The notes beneath the pieces are model-generated. The model did no database searches, had not been told where the DNA came from, and worked only from the letters and a program-made list of their open reading frames with translations. Both the position numbers and the translations under genes were made by a program. Below are positions 21,001 through 31,363 of a stretch of DNA of 64,000 nt, in pieces. Position 1 is the first letter of the stretch. The number at the start of each line of letters is the position of its first letter. The DNA comes from Anthoceros angustus (lineage: Eukaryota; Streptophyta; Anthocerotopsida; Anthocerotales; Anthocerotaceae), in assembly GCA_010909165.1 (NCBI GenBank), contig MU008183.1:248001-312000 (forward strand). Reading direction: 5' to 3'.

Positions 21001-24000
21001 AGCCCAAATAGCGGTGTTTCGGATCTATAATTTGGCTTGTTTCATGAAATGAAGACAACTTCAACATTCCATTCTTTCCGCATGGTTTGCCTCCGCTTTT
21101 CCTCTAATGACGTGTGCATCTGCGGTTGATGACATGTCCATCCCATGGCGCAAGTGCAAAAAAGCCAACTTTGTAGAGCCTCAACCTCAACCTCCAAAAC
21201 GCAAAAGGAGAAGCCAATGTCGAAGGACGAGCTTGGAAACGGAAGAGTGCAGCAGAGGAGGTTCGGGTGGTGGTCATGAACCACCAACATCCGACCATCA
21301 CCGTCAGAAGTCGACTCTCCTCCCACAAGGAGCATCCGATAGGAAGAGTGGGCCTTCACAAGGGACATCACGAGGCCCAAGCCAAGCAAGGAGCATCAGC
21401 TCCTGGATGACAGGGCATCAAAATTTTTCGATGATATCGGATTGTGCCAGGACCACATTGGAGAATCCTTTCTCTGTGAGAAAAATGTGTTGACTGAGAT
21501 TTGCAGATCTATCGTATCGTACTCGGACAAGGAATGGTGCATACATGAAGAAGGAACCGACACACAGTGAGAATTTTGATCCCATCCCAGCCGGGTGAAC
21601 GGGTATATGGATGCGTTGAGGACACGAAGATTGTGGTTGGGTACATTCTATGGGCTTGGAAGTATGAAGTCCGCCGCAATGCGTAATCAAACTCTTGATA
21701 TGCACAATGAGGAGAAGTTCTTTTGAGGAATTCTAATCACACCGCTGGTATTGAGTGCGGACAACCGATTCCAAGGCGATGCAATACCCAAGACCGCGGT
21801 GGACTTGACGCCGCCATGACAAGTGACAAGGTATGTAGACGAAGAGAATCGACACCCACTGCGTGATTGCACCATCACCGCAGTGGCCGGGGAGATGCAT
21901 CGAGCGCCGCCGCAGGCTGAGAACTCGGGCGCGCCCCAGCGCGCTCCGCTTGCTTGTGCTCGATGCGAGCGCGCACACGCGCCGCGGGCGCACGGGCATG
22001 CCGGTGCGCGCACAGCGCCGTGATGGCGCGCGCACTTGCGCGCATGAGGAGGCGCGCTAGCGCGTGCATGAGACCCGTGGCGCGCATTTGGGGCGCATGC
22101 GACCCTGGCCCTCCGCAAGTCCGCGATGCCGGCCTCCACAGTGCGGCGCCGCATGTGCGCGAGCGTGGAGGGTGATTTGCGCGACTGCCTCATGCGCATT
22201 CGCGAAGCCAGTGCGCGCACTGGCACTGGGTGCAAGTGCGCGCACAGACCCGCTTATGCGCATTCGTGATGCGGACCCGTCCGTCGGAAGTGGACGAGGA
22301 CCGGTGCCCGCCTTTGTGTACCGAAAAGGATGTTTCGGTTGATGCATCCGGTTAATGGAGGCGTGGTTGTCTTTGTGATGCGTATATTCGGGACTATCGG
22401 CGCTTTGTCCAAAAGAAATAGTTCGGGTTGATGATGATGAAGATGGCGAACAAGCTTGTGAAAGCGATCCTCTCCGAGATAGCGATGGAGAGGCTAGGAA
22501 AAGCGTCGAACCAACTAAAAGCACCGCTATCACCGCCAATATGGGAAATTCGATGACGATTCAATGGAACAGAAATGAGAGGTACTTGCGCAGTAGATAT
22601 TCGGATGGATAGTGCGAATATGAAGAGCATGAAACCGCAAATGAAGATGTTGAGGACGAGATGCATCGGACAACCGGCGAGTTGAAGCACACGACAACAA
22701 GAGAGGATATACATAGCGAGGGTGGCTCAAAACGTCGTCAAATGTCAAGAATCGCCATGCATTGGATGCCCAGCTTCTACAAAGTTTGGACAAGAGGGTC
22801 AAAGAATCGTGAAGGAGCGAGCGTGTACAACCAACCTCAAGGAGGTAGACGCGGACCCAGTTCAGCAAGGACGAAAGGTAAACCAAAAGCGAAAGAGGAA
22901 GAGTAATGACATTGACGAGACACTGCGACGGGTCATATCACCAAAGTCAGGCCGGACAACGACAGAGTGGAGCGACAAAGATAAGGACCCGTACATCAAA
23001 TTCGAGTCGGTACAGAAGAGGTGCATTCCGACAGAGATATGGTTGCCATCACCAAGCCGAGAAGCGCAGACTACATTACTCGTGACGCCGATCCAAGAGT
23101 GGATGAATCATGGGGAAAACATCTTCTCGGAAATTAAAAGGGACCTGCAAGAGGGAGTACTTCTCCGCTATGTATGATCGATCCAAGGAGTGCGCAAGCG
23201 AGAGGTCTTTGACAAAGACAAGTTGAAAAGGCAGCAGACACCATGGGAGTATTGGTGGGAACCACGCTTCTATGCTCCAACGCCTGCAGAAGACCCGGAG
23301 AACTCACACTTCCAGATATGGAAGCTCATATATATGCAGCTTAACCTGTGTAGATGCGTGTCCGCCGCGATCACAATGTCAAGGATTTCCTAAGAGGATG
23401 TCTTTCATTGAGCAAGTCCGGTATATTCACGATGAAATGAAAATCGCAGCTGAAGAGGGTATTAGCATTACAATGGATTGGAAGTACAATCTATATCGGA
23501 TGCTAGGCGTCATCGGCGACGCTTCAGATCGGGAAGAAATGCAGCGACTTGTCGACCAGAAGACCGCCGTTCTGTGCATTGCTAGTGTCCCGCCTCATGT
23601 GTGGACACGGGTGGACGAGGTTTTCGATCTTTGGGAGAGGGGTGAGCTTCCCGAGCAAGGTAACCGGAAGAAAGGCAGCAAGAGGGGGAAATCAAAACGT
23701 GGGGGCCCGCATACAGAGCCGATTGCGGATCCAAATTTGATGATAAAGCCAATGCATGCGACCAATTGGAGAGTTTTCTGGCATGCCTGTGAAGCGGTGA
23801 AAGGATTATGCCGTCACCGGAGAAAGTGATTCAAGGCGAGTTGACCGTGAGCGGCATGAAAACGTGGATAACGAAGGCCAAGAAGTTGAATGTCATCCGC
23901 ATGATTTTGCTCGACGAGGTGCAATTCATTTGCGTGTTGAGCGAGAATATCCGAGGCACTCAACACCGTAAGATATAGCGAAATTTCAACCGGTGTTTGA

Positions 24001-25260
24001 TCACATTGTAAGTACACGCATGTGCTTCGAGTTAGCAAGGCGCGCAAAACTAGTTTGCGACTCGCCTTCATGTTCGACCTATGAACGCTCCATCCTGCGT
24101 GCATAAGCAGTCAAGAGTACAAAGAGAAGATGATACCCGATAGCTTCAAAGAGCACATCAATGCGGCAAGAAATTGGAAGAGGGTGGAAGATTTGCGAGA
24201 GAGTGGTGAGGAAGACAACGACGCAAAACTAGACATTTTCCATGTTCAAAAGCAAGCAAAGGTCCTGGTAATAACGGTGATATTCGTGAAATGGCTGCCT
24301 ACTTGGGGAAAAGAGAATACAAGCTGTTGGTCGTCGATTTACCAAGGGGCAATTTATCGGAGACATGGGATAAGGAGATGACATGTGAGGATATGGAGAA
24401 GATAATGGATGGATTCATGACAATCACCGAATGCAAGACTTTCCGCGTGATATTTATGCATGGACCAGATGCGGATGTCCAAATGCACGCGAAAATGGTG
24501 TGAAAAGGGGGTTTATACAATGGTCCGGGAGAAAGACAATTTGGTCTGACGAGGGACTTTACGAGAATCGCGAGTACATGAGTATGGTGTTCACCCATCT
24601 GAAGATATGAGGAAGTGCATTGTCCAATAGTGCGTACCGAGATTGGAGCAATGCTCGCTTATTCGATATAGCGCAATCGTGAAGAAACTTTTGAATGTGT
24701 CCAACGATGGCCATGTTGTTTCTCCTTACCAAAAGCCAATAGGGTTGATGGTCCCGCTATATGACCTATTCACGTAAAGAGGGGAATGGGTTATAGATGG
24801 ATGCTCGGAAGCGGAGTGGAATACATGACATCGAAGGGAGGAATGTATTGCCATGACCACAGAGGAGCACAATATTCATCCAAACAGACATGTGCCATGA
24901 AGTGTTTCCATGACGAGGAAGAGTTGACCACCAAACCACACAAACGTGGACATCCGGTTTTGCCAAAGAGATGGCAGGAGATCGGCCAGGTCCGCAACGC
25001 CACACTTGGTTCAAGGAACATGCGCACCCATCGACCTTCAAGACTTGAGTCAATCAAGGGGCCGCAAGAAGAAGGAGAAAGATGGCAAAAAGGTCCGGAT
25101 AACCCTAAGAACATGTATGGAAAGAAGAAAGACCGTAAGAAAGCGACTACTTGGGACAACCAACATCCGGAGACGCTTTTGGCAGTCCCAAGGTGGAGAA
25201 ACGCCATATCTTCCTCTTGCTATTTACGATCCGCAACGGCCGCAAGAGAACGATGACATC
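21000..25260 (+). pseudogene. Decayed beta-class DNA amino-methyltransferase-like gene
   Basis: Plus-strand coding pieces in shifting frames. 22722-23177 is a Lys/Arg-rich and acidic region. 23272-23829 includes ITMDWKYNLYRMLGVIGD. 24291-24503 includes YKLLVVDLPRGNLSETWDKEMT. Around 24700-24790 comes DGHVVSPYQKPIGL, then LYDLFT, then VIDGCS and, one frame over, GSGVEYM. This order (motif IV-like, then the QKP motif, then a D-x-C-x-G-S-G motif I) is that of beta-group N6-adenine/N4-cytosine DNA methyltransferases. The catalytic D-P-P-(Y/F/W) is D-L-P-R here, and a stop and a frameshift lie near motif I, so this copy should be inactive. A GCGCGC-rich block (21930-22260) interrupts the upstream part. 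The family call is from motif order only. Confidence 0.5.
21930..22260. repeat. GCGCGC-rich insertion in the methyltransferase-like gene
   Basis: Same style of GCGC-rich sequence as 18420-18700, again between coding-like segments of the gene it interrupts, on the opposite strand. Confidence 0.6.
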
Positions 25261-25552
25261 GCCGCCCCGAGGACGGAAAGACAACATTCGCCAAACTAGC
25301 TAGAAACATAGACCGTGTCAACTGCTGGAGATCAAATGTGAGGCGCGCACAAGTTTGTGCACAAATAGCATGGCCATCAAGAAAACGATCGTGAATGTCT
25401 CGGATGGTTTTCCTCGAATTTCGGCGTAATGTCACATATCGTTATCGCACCAATAATTGGAATGTTTGTGGGTGACCTCTATGGAGAAATACCAAAAGGC
25501 GATTCTGCCATGGATTTCTACGGTGTAAAGCGGGTCCGGAACGTCCAGAAGC

Positions 25553-25580
25553 AAAAGGGGTTTCCTGGAGAAACCCCTTC
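25553..25580. other. Hairpin-forming inverted repeat
   Basis: AAGGGGTTTC, short loop, GAAACCCCTT. It may be the end of the putative transposon or a separate recombination remnant. Confidence 0.6.
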
Positions 25581-25584
25581 GTAA

Positions 25585-26900
25585 TGCACTGCCAGGAAGT
25601 CCGGTGGACGCGGCATCTCTGGTCCGCTAAGGATCAAGAGCGGCGCCTGGAGCGAGTCCGGATCGGGCTCTCGGACCTAATCGGGGACCCTTAGGTCCCG
25701 AGTGTGGTCCCGAGCCTCACCTTCCTTGGCCCTCTTGGCCGCTTAACCCTTCTCCGCCTTCTTCTCCCGGGCTCGGAGGTGGTGAAGGGGTCCGGAGCTG
25801 GCCCTTTTGCCTCTCCCGGTGAGACGGCCCGGGTGGGCCGCTGGCCCCCGCCTCCTTGGCCGGCCCTCTCCGCCTTGATGGTTTTCCTCCGCTTCTTGCC
25901 ACTCCGCTGGCAGGCAAGGGCACGGCGCCCCCGGTGCCGTGGCGCGCCTTCCGCTTTCTTCCCTGTCCGTCGGGGCTCGCAGCTTGTCGTTGTTGTTGGC
26001 CGGCTCGCCGGAGCTGGAACCGCCAACTCTGCCCCTGCCTGCCTTCTTTCTGCTTAGCCGGGGGGCACCGGGAGGAGAAGGATGTCCTCACATTTCCTAG
26101 GTGGCGAGGGGTCCACTCCAGACGTATGGAGTCCGAATCCTCCGCCTCCTCCCACCTCTTGCCCGGACCGCCGGGCCTCCGCCTGCACTCTTCCTTCCGC
26201 CTGTAGGGGCGGCCCGAGTGCTCGTTCCTCCTCGCCCTCCTTCAGGAGGTTCGCGTGCCCTCACACATGGATCAAGAACGGCGATAGCGCCGACGGAGGT
26301 GGCTTCTCGCACCTCAGCTTGCGAGCCTCCTGGTTGATCCGGGCGAAATTATTCTCGCCCGCGCTCATGTAGGTCGTGGAGGAACACTAACAAATTATCC
26401 CCAAGGTGGTCCACCTTGGTGGGCATGTTCCAGTGGACGATAATCTTCGCCACTTATCGCCCTCCGCCCGGGCATCCGACATCAGCCACCCGTTGGAGGA
26501 TCGCTGCGTCCCTGGTCGCAAAAGGGCCGCCCTTGCCGCTTCCACCTTCCCCTTCACCTTGGGGGTTCGTCGCTCCTCCTACTTCCTCGGCCAGAAACCG
26601 CCTCACGACCTCCACGATCCACCTCCTAGGGTCCTCCCGCAGGTTCTTGGATCGGACCTCCTTGTTGGCCGCTGCCAACATCTTCCGGGCGTACTCCCGG
26701 ACTAGGGTGACGCTGTCGAAGGTCCAGACGGCCTGGAAAATGTCCAGGTGCCATTCCTCCACCAGCTCCTCCGCCTCCTCCAGCCACGGGCCGAAGTCCG
26801 GGTAGCGCTTGGTGACGATGTTGCGCTCCACCAAGCGCCATGGCTCCCACACCTCCGCCGCTTTCTTGGGTCCCATCCCCACACTCCTTCTGTTCCGCTG
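25585..26900 (-). pseudogene. Gag-like retroelement ORF fragments, copy A
   Basis: Minus-strand frame 26882-26454 (142 codons) starts MGMGPKKAAEVWEPWRL and contains RYPDFGPWLEEAEELVEEW and LREDPRRWIVEVVRRFLAEE. It is followed, after frame changes, by Arg/Gly/Pro-rich basic sequence to about 25690. The helical, Trp- and Glu-rich front followed by a basic tail resembles retrotransposon gag, but no zinc knuckle or enzyme is visible. A TATAAATA box lies upstream on the same strand (27299-27306). A deletion-riddled second copy is at 28742-28452. Confidence 0.45.
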
Positions 26901-27205
26901 TTGAGACGTGAGGCTTTACAATCTCTCGCTCCTCGGCCGCGACGTCAGTTGCTTCCCTCGCCAAGTCGAACCGCGCGGAAGAGTGCCTAAGCGATCGAAA
27001 AGACAACGCCAGAGAGCCGGGTGTCTGAGCGCGAGAGAGTGCGAAAATCGCCGCAAAGTTGTTTGGAAGAATGACCTCCGCCTCGCTTCTCTCCGTCGTG
27101 AGTAACCGTTGCGCGGAAGGGCGGCTCTCCACAGACATGAAGGAGCACCACCACTCTCCACAGGAAGGAGCACCACCACTCTCTAGGTGCAAATAACATG
27201 TGACT

Positions 27206-27257
27206 TCAATTGTATACAATATGGTGCTTCAAAGTCCTTTATCGCGATACAATTGAC
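27206..27257. other. Inverted repeat in promoter region, copy A
   Basis: TCAATTGTATAC and GATACAATTGA face each other about 30 bases apart, with TATCGCGATA at the inner edge of the second arm. It is conserved in copy B near 29025-29078. Confidence 0.6.
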
Positions 27258-27298
27258 CGTACGCCGTGGTGGTGGAAAATAAGTCGTTGATGAGGCGA

Positions 27299-27306
27299 GG
27301 TATTTA
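27299..27306 (-). promoter_or_regulatory. TATA box for the minus-strand gag-like frame (copy A)
   Basis: TATAAATA on the minus strand, about 420 bases upstream of the 26882 start and conserved in copy B. The spacing suits an LTR or gene promoter. Confidence 0.55.
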
Positions 27307-27523
27307 TAGAAGAAATGTCCTGGCCTATGTTTTTTTTTTCTTGTCTTGATTTTTAGGTTAGAAAATAAATGGTCCGGGAACTTGGTGTTCCTTGGCCCAT
27401 GGACTTGGAATGTCCACTAAAAAGTCTATATATGTGAGATAGGGGGGGGGGTTGGAATAATTAGAGTGTGATAGGTCTATAAGGTTGGGGTCGACCGACG
27501 GGGCGGTAGCTGAATGTGTGGTG

Positions 27524-27685
27524 CTCCTTCCTGTGGAGAGTGGTGGTGCTCCTTCCTGTGGAGAGTGGTGGTGCTCCTTCCTGTGGAGATAGATGTTCCT
27601 TCCTGTGGAGAGTGGTGGTGTTCCTTCCTGTGGAGAGTGGTGGTGCTCCTTCCTGTGGAGAGTTGTGTTCCTTCCTGTGTAGGAC
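27524..27685. repeat. GGAGAGTGGTGGTGCTCCTTCCTGT repeats, copy A
   Basis: About six imperfect units of 22-25 bp upstream (minus-strand sense) of the TATA box. Inverted copies of the same motif lie at 27130-27185, downstream of it. Confidence 0.9.
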
Positions 27686-28219
27686 CTATCTTGGGAGTGG
27701 TTTGCTGAGGCGGTGCTCTCTTCGCTCGCCTATCTATATATTCAATCTTGATGTATGTGAGCTCCACTATATTCAAATATCATATATCCATCACAAAGCT
27801 TCTATGCTATGTCATCGAGGGCAATGATCTTGGCTAGGGCCTCTATCCTCAAGATGTTAAGCCTTATATATCAAGGAGCATATGAACTTATTATTTAAAG
27901 ACCGGAGCCGATGTCGTGTTGAACTAGGGGGTTGAAACCCTCGGTGGAATATGTGCCGACGCTACGATAAATTGAAGATCCAAGGCATAGAACCTTTTGA
28001 GGATAAAGTGAAGATTGACAAGGCATGGTACATCTTGGGTGACATGCGTTCTTAAGCTATATGGAATGAGCCAATGGTTGGGAAGATATTTTCACATTCG
28101 AATCGAGGTGAAGATAAGGGATGTTATCCAATTACAAGCTCATTATATTGGCGCTTTGAGTGCAAAGTGCAGCTATATGTGAGTTAATCTTTTATATATT
28201 GGCTACTTGGAGGCTAGGC

Positions 28220-28370
28220 CCTAGATGTTACTGAGTGTTATGCGAGGTGTTGCGTTTGAATGCTAGGCCCTAGATGTTGCGGCCGAGTGTTATGCCCTAG
28301 GTGTTGCGGCTGGGCCCTAGATGTTGCGAGTGTTATGCCCTAGATGTTGCGAGTGTTATGCCCTAGGGCG
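28220..28370. repeat. CCCTAGATGTTGCGG minisatellite, copy A
   Basis: Units of about 24 bp alternating GCCCTAGATGTTGCGG and GAGTGTTATGCCCTAG(G/A)TGTTGCG. They continue in the equivalent place in copy B. Confidence 0.9.
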
Positions 28371-29132
28371 GTCATCTCCGACATCACCCACCTGCTGGAG
28401 GATCGCTGCGTCCCGGTCGCAAAGGGCCGCCTTCCACCTTCCCCTTCACCTTCAGTAGTTCCGGTCGCTCATCCTACTTCCTCCATTTGGTTGTAAACCC
28501 TCACGACTCCGATCCACCTCAGGGTCCTCCCGGAGTTCTTGATCGACCTTTATTGCTGCCGCTAACATCTTCAAGCGTACTCGACTAGGTGACATCGAAG
28601 CGGGCGGCCGAAAATGTCCAGTGCCATTCCTCCACCAGCCTCGCCGCCTCCTCCCGGCGGTCAAGTCCGGTGGCGCTTGAAGTAGGTTGCCCACTGTCGC
28701 CATGGCTCTGTTAACCTCCGCTTTCTTGGGGTCCCATCCCACTCCTTCATTACCGCTGAGACGGCAGGCTTTACAATCTCGCCCTCAGCCGCGTGATTCC
28801 GCTGCTGAGTCGAACCTTGCCTGAAGAGTGCCTAAGCGATCGAAAAGACAACGCCAGAGAGAGCCGGGTGTGGAGCGCCGAGAGAGTCTGCGCGCAGTTG
28901 TTTGAAGAATGACCTCCGCCTCGCTTCTTCCGTCGTGAGTAACTGTCAGCATGGAGGCGGCTCTCCTGAAGGAGCACCACCACTCTGTGAAGGAGCACCA
29001 CCACTCTGAGTGCGTGCTGTGACTTCAATTGTATACAATATGGTGCTTCAAAGTCCTTTATCGCGATACAATTGACCAGAATGCTGGTGGTGTGAAAATA
29101 AGTCAGGTTGACAGTAGGCAGAGGTATTTATA

Positions 29133-29142
29133 GAAGAAATGT
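29133..29142 (-). promoter_or_regulatory. TATA box, copy B
   Basis: TATAAATA on the minus strand, in the context matching 27299-27306. A run of about 18 T follows at about 29154-29171 on the + strand. Confidence 0.5.
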
Positions 29143-29334
29143 CCTTGGCCTATGTTTTTTTTTTTTTTTTTCTTGTCTTGATTTTTAGGTTAGAAAATAA
29201 ATGGTCCGGGAACTTGGTGTTCCTTGGCCCATGGACTTGGAATGTCCACTAAAAGTCTATATATGTGAGATAGGGGTTGGAATAATTAGAGTGTGATAGG
29301 TCTATAAGGTTGGGGTCGACCGGTGATGAATGTG

Positions 29335-29500
29335 TGGTGCTCCTTCACAGCAGAGTGGTGGTGCTCCTTCCTGTGGAGAGTGGTGGTGCTCCTTCACATG
29401 GAGATAGATGTTCCTTCCGTGGAGAGTGGTGGTGTTCCTTCCTGTGGAGTGGTGGTGCTCCTTCCAGTGGAGAGTTGTGTTCCTTCCTGTGTACCTATCT
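29335..29500. repeat. GTGGTGCTCCTTCC repeats, copy B
   Basis: Six or so units equivalent to 27524-27685, with small deletions. Confidence 0.85.
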
Positions 29501-30032
29501 TGGGAGTGGTTCTTTGAGGCGGTGCTCTCTTTCGCGTATCTATATATTCAATCTTGATGTATGTGAGCTCCACTATATTCAAATATCATATATCCATCAC
29601 AAAGCTTCTATGCTATGTCATCGAGGGCAATGATCTTGGCTAGGGCTCCTCTATCCTCAAGATGTTAAGCCTTATATATCAAGGAGCATATGAACTTATT
29701 ATTTAAAGACCGGAGGATCTTTGTGTTGGCGAACTAGGGGTTGAAACCCTCGGTGGAATATGTGCCGTCGTTGGCGGATAAATTGAAGATCCGAGGCATA
29801 GAACCTTTTGAGGATAAAGTGAAGATTGACAAGGCATGGTACATCTTGGGTGACATGCGGTTCTTAAGCTATATGGAATGAGCCAATGGATTGGGAAGAT
29901 ATTTTCACATTCGAATCGAGGTGAAGATAAGGGATGTTATCCAATTACAAGCTCATTATATTGGCGCTTTGAGTGAGTGCTACAGCGATTACATGTGCGA
30001 GTTAATCTTTTATATATTGGCTACTTGGAGGC

Positions 30033-30250
30033 TAGGCCCTAGATGTTCTGAGTGTTATGCGGTGTTGCGTTTGAATGCTAGGCCCTAGATGTTGCGGTAG
30101 TGTTATGCCCTAGGTGTTGCGGATCTGGGCCCTAGATGTTGCGTTGATGTTATGCCCTAGATGTTGCGGTTGAGTGTTATGCCCTAGGTGTTGCGGTGAA
30201 TGCTAGGCCCTAGATGTTGCGGTGAGTGTTGCCCTAGGTGTGCCTAGCCC
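30033..30250. repeat. CCCTAGATGTTGCGG minisatellite, copy B
   Basis: About nine units of about 24 bp, more than in copy A; ends just before unrelated sequence. Confidence 0.9.
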
Positions 30251-31363
30251 TAGATGTTTTCGATTGATTGATGGTTGATTGATTGTGTGATTGTTGTGAG
30301 CTCTATTACATGTTCGTGAGTCCATTTTCATCTCTGATTCTTTGTATCCTTTTGGTTGGGCTTCTTTCTGGGGATCTCGCCCCGGCTTTTAGGTCTTGAG
30401 TTGTGTGGGCGTTAGTTTGGTGGTTGGCGGTGGTCCTGGGTTGCACCCCTCTTGGCTGGGCCCTTTGGCGGCCTTTTGGGGTTCGCCATACAGCTCAAAC
30501 TCTGTATGTCAGGTCCGGTGGTCATTTTGCCCTCGGTCCCGGTACCTCTTGACCTGCCCTTCAAGGCGTTGCGGGCCCTTTTCGTCCCCATCCAATGGGG
30601 CGATCCACACCTCCGTGGATCAAGGACACTCCTTGTCGATCATGCTCAACTCTCAGTCAAGGGGTGAAAACTCACCTCGGGCACATGCATAAAGATTTCG
30701 ACCCGGACTACAGGGGCCCAAGTGCACGCCGCGACCTCCTCCACGTTGCCCGGCTTTGGCGCATAGCTTTCTCCTTGTGGTGCCTCTTTCTTCACAGGAA
30801 TGGTTGCGGTCAGTGGATCACATCCTTGGGATGTTGAAACCCGCTTTCCATGTCCGCGTATCTTGCAGCTTCCTCGGCACCTTCACGATGATGCCGTCGG
30901 CATTTCGTCTTCCCTAGATCGCCTTGCACTCGATCCGGGATGAGTTAGCTTGGTGTCTCCTCCTTCTTCTCCCGATGGTGTCTTGATTGCACTAGGGGAG
31001 CTTGAGCAAGTGAAGTTGCTAGCCGTCTTCGTTTTGGTGGCGGGCGGCTCTTGAGGAGGGCATGCGTCTTTGCCAAGTCCGGGAATCTCGTGATTGGAGC
31101 AGTGCAATGCAACAAACCTCGCAAGTTGCTTGGCAGGCGGGTGAATATGCCAGCTGCTAGGGCTCTTCGACCCGTCCCTGGCCTCCGCTTGAGACAGAGA
31201 CAATTCCGCCCTCCATGCCTCCATCCGCCACCTAAGGATGCCATTCCCGGACATATCCCTATGTCGGATCCCTTCTCCACTGGGCGGCTTTTGCTCGCTC
31301 TCTCCACAACCCTCGTCTTTCATCTGCGGTTTGTCGGGAATGGTGTTCGAACACCTTAGGGAC
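30251..31363 (+). other. Upstream part of the reverse-transcriptase element; no clear ORF
   Basis: GC-rich sequence without a conserved domain I can name. It leads in the same direction into the reverse-transcriptase unit at 31364 and may be its N-terminal coding region, but frames are broken every 200-300 bases. Confidence 0.35.

Larger units (their letters stand above)
16065..25579. mobile_element. Possible large two-gene DNA transposon
   Basis: A 13-base inverted match (AAGGGGTTTCTCC at 16065-16077; its complement at 25567-25579) brackets a region with a DUF7869-like gene on the minus strand and a methyltransferase-like gene on the plus strand. Retroelement-like GC/CT-rich sequence of similar character lies on both outer sides, which would fit an insertion into an older element. 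No target-site duplication was found and the ends are short, so the boundaries are a hypothesis. Confidence 0.35.
26478..28365. repeat. Tandem duplication, copy A
   Basis: Matches copy B (28380-30250) in the same order throughout: gag-like frame, promoter region, GTGGTGCTCCTTCC repeats, then the CCCTAGATGTTGCGG array. The offset falls from about 1,902 to about 1,816 bases along the copy because B has many short deletions. Confidence 0.9.
28380..30250. repeat. Tandem duplication, copy B
   Basis: Second copy of 26478-28365. The gag-like frame (28742-28452) is degraded by many short deletions, while the AT-rich promoter part is nearly identical to copy A. The uneven divergence argues for sequence-quality problems in GC-rich parts or for selection on the promoter. 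Confidence 0.9.

Noticed and set aside
16391-25360. TGCACAAACTTGTGCGCGC inverted pair as transposon ends
   Set aside because: The core of the word is part of a dispersed GCGCGC motif present at several internal sites, so the match does not mark termini.
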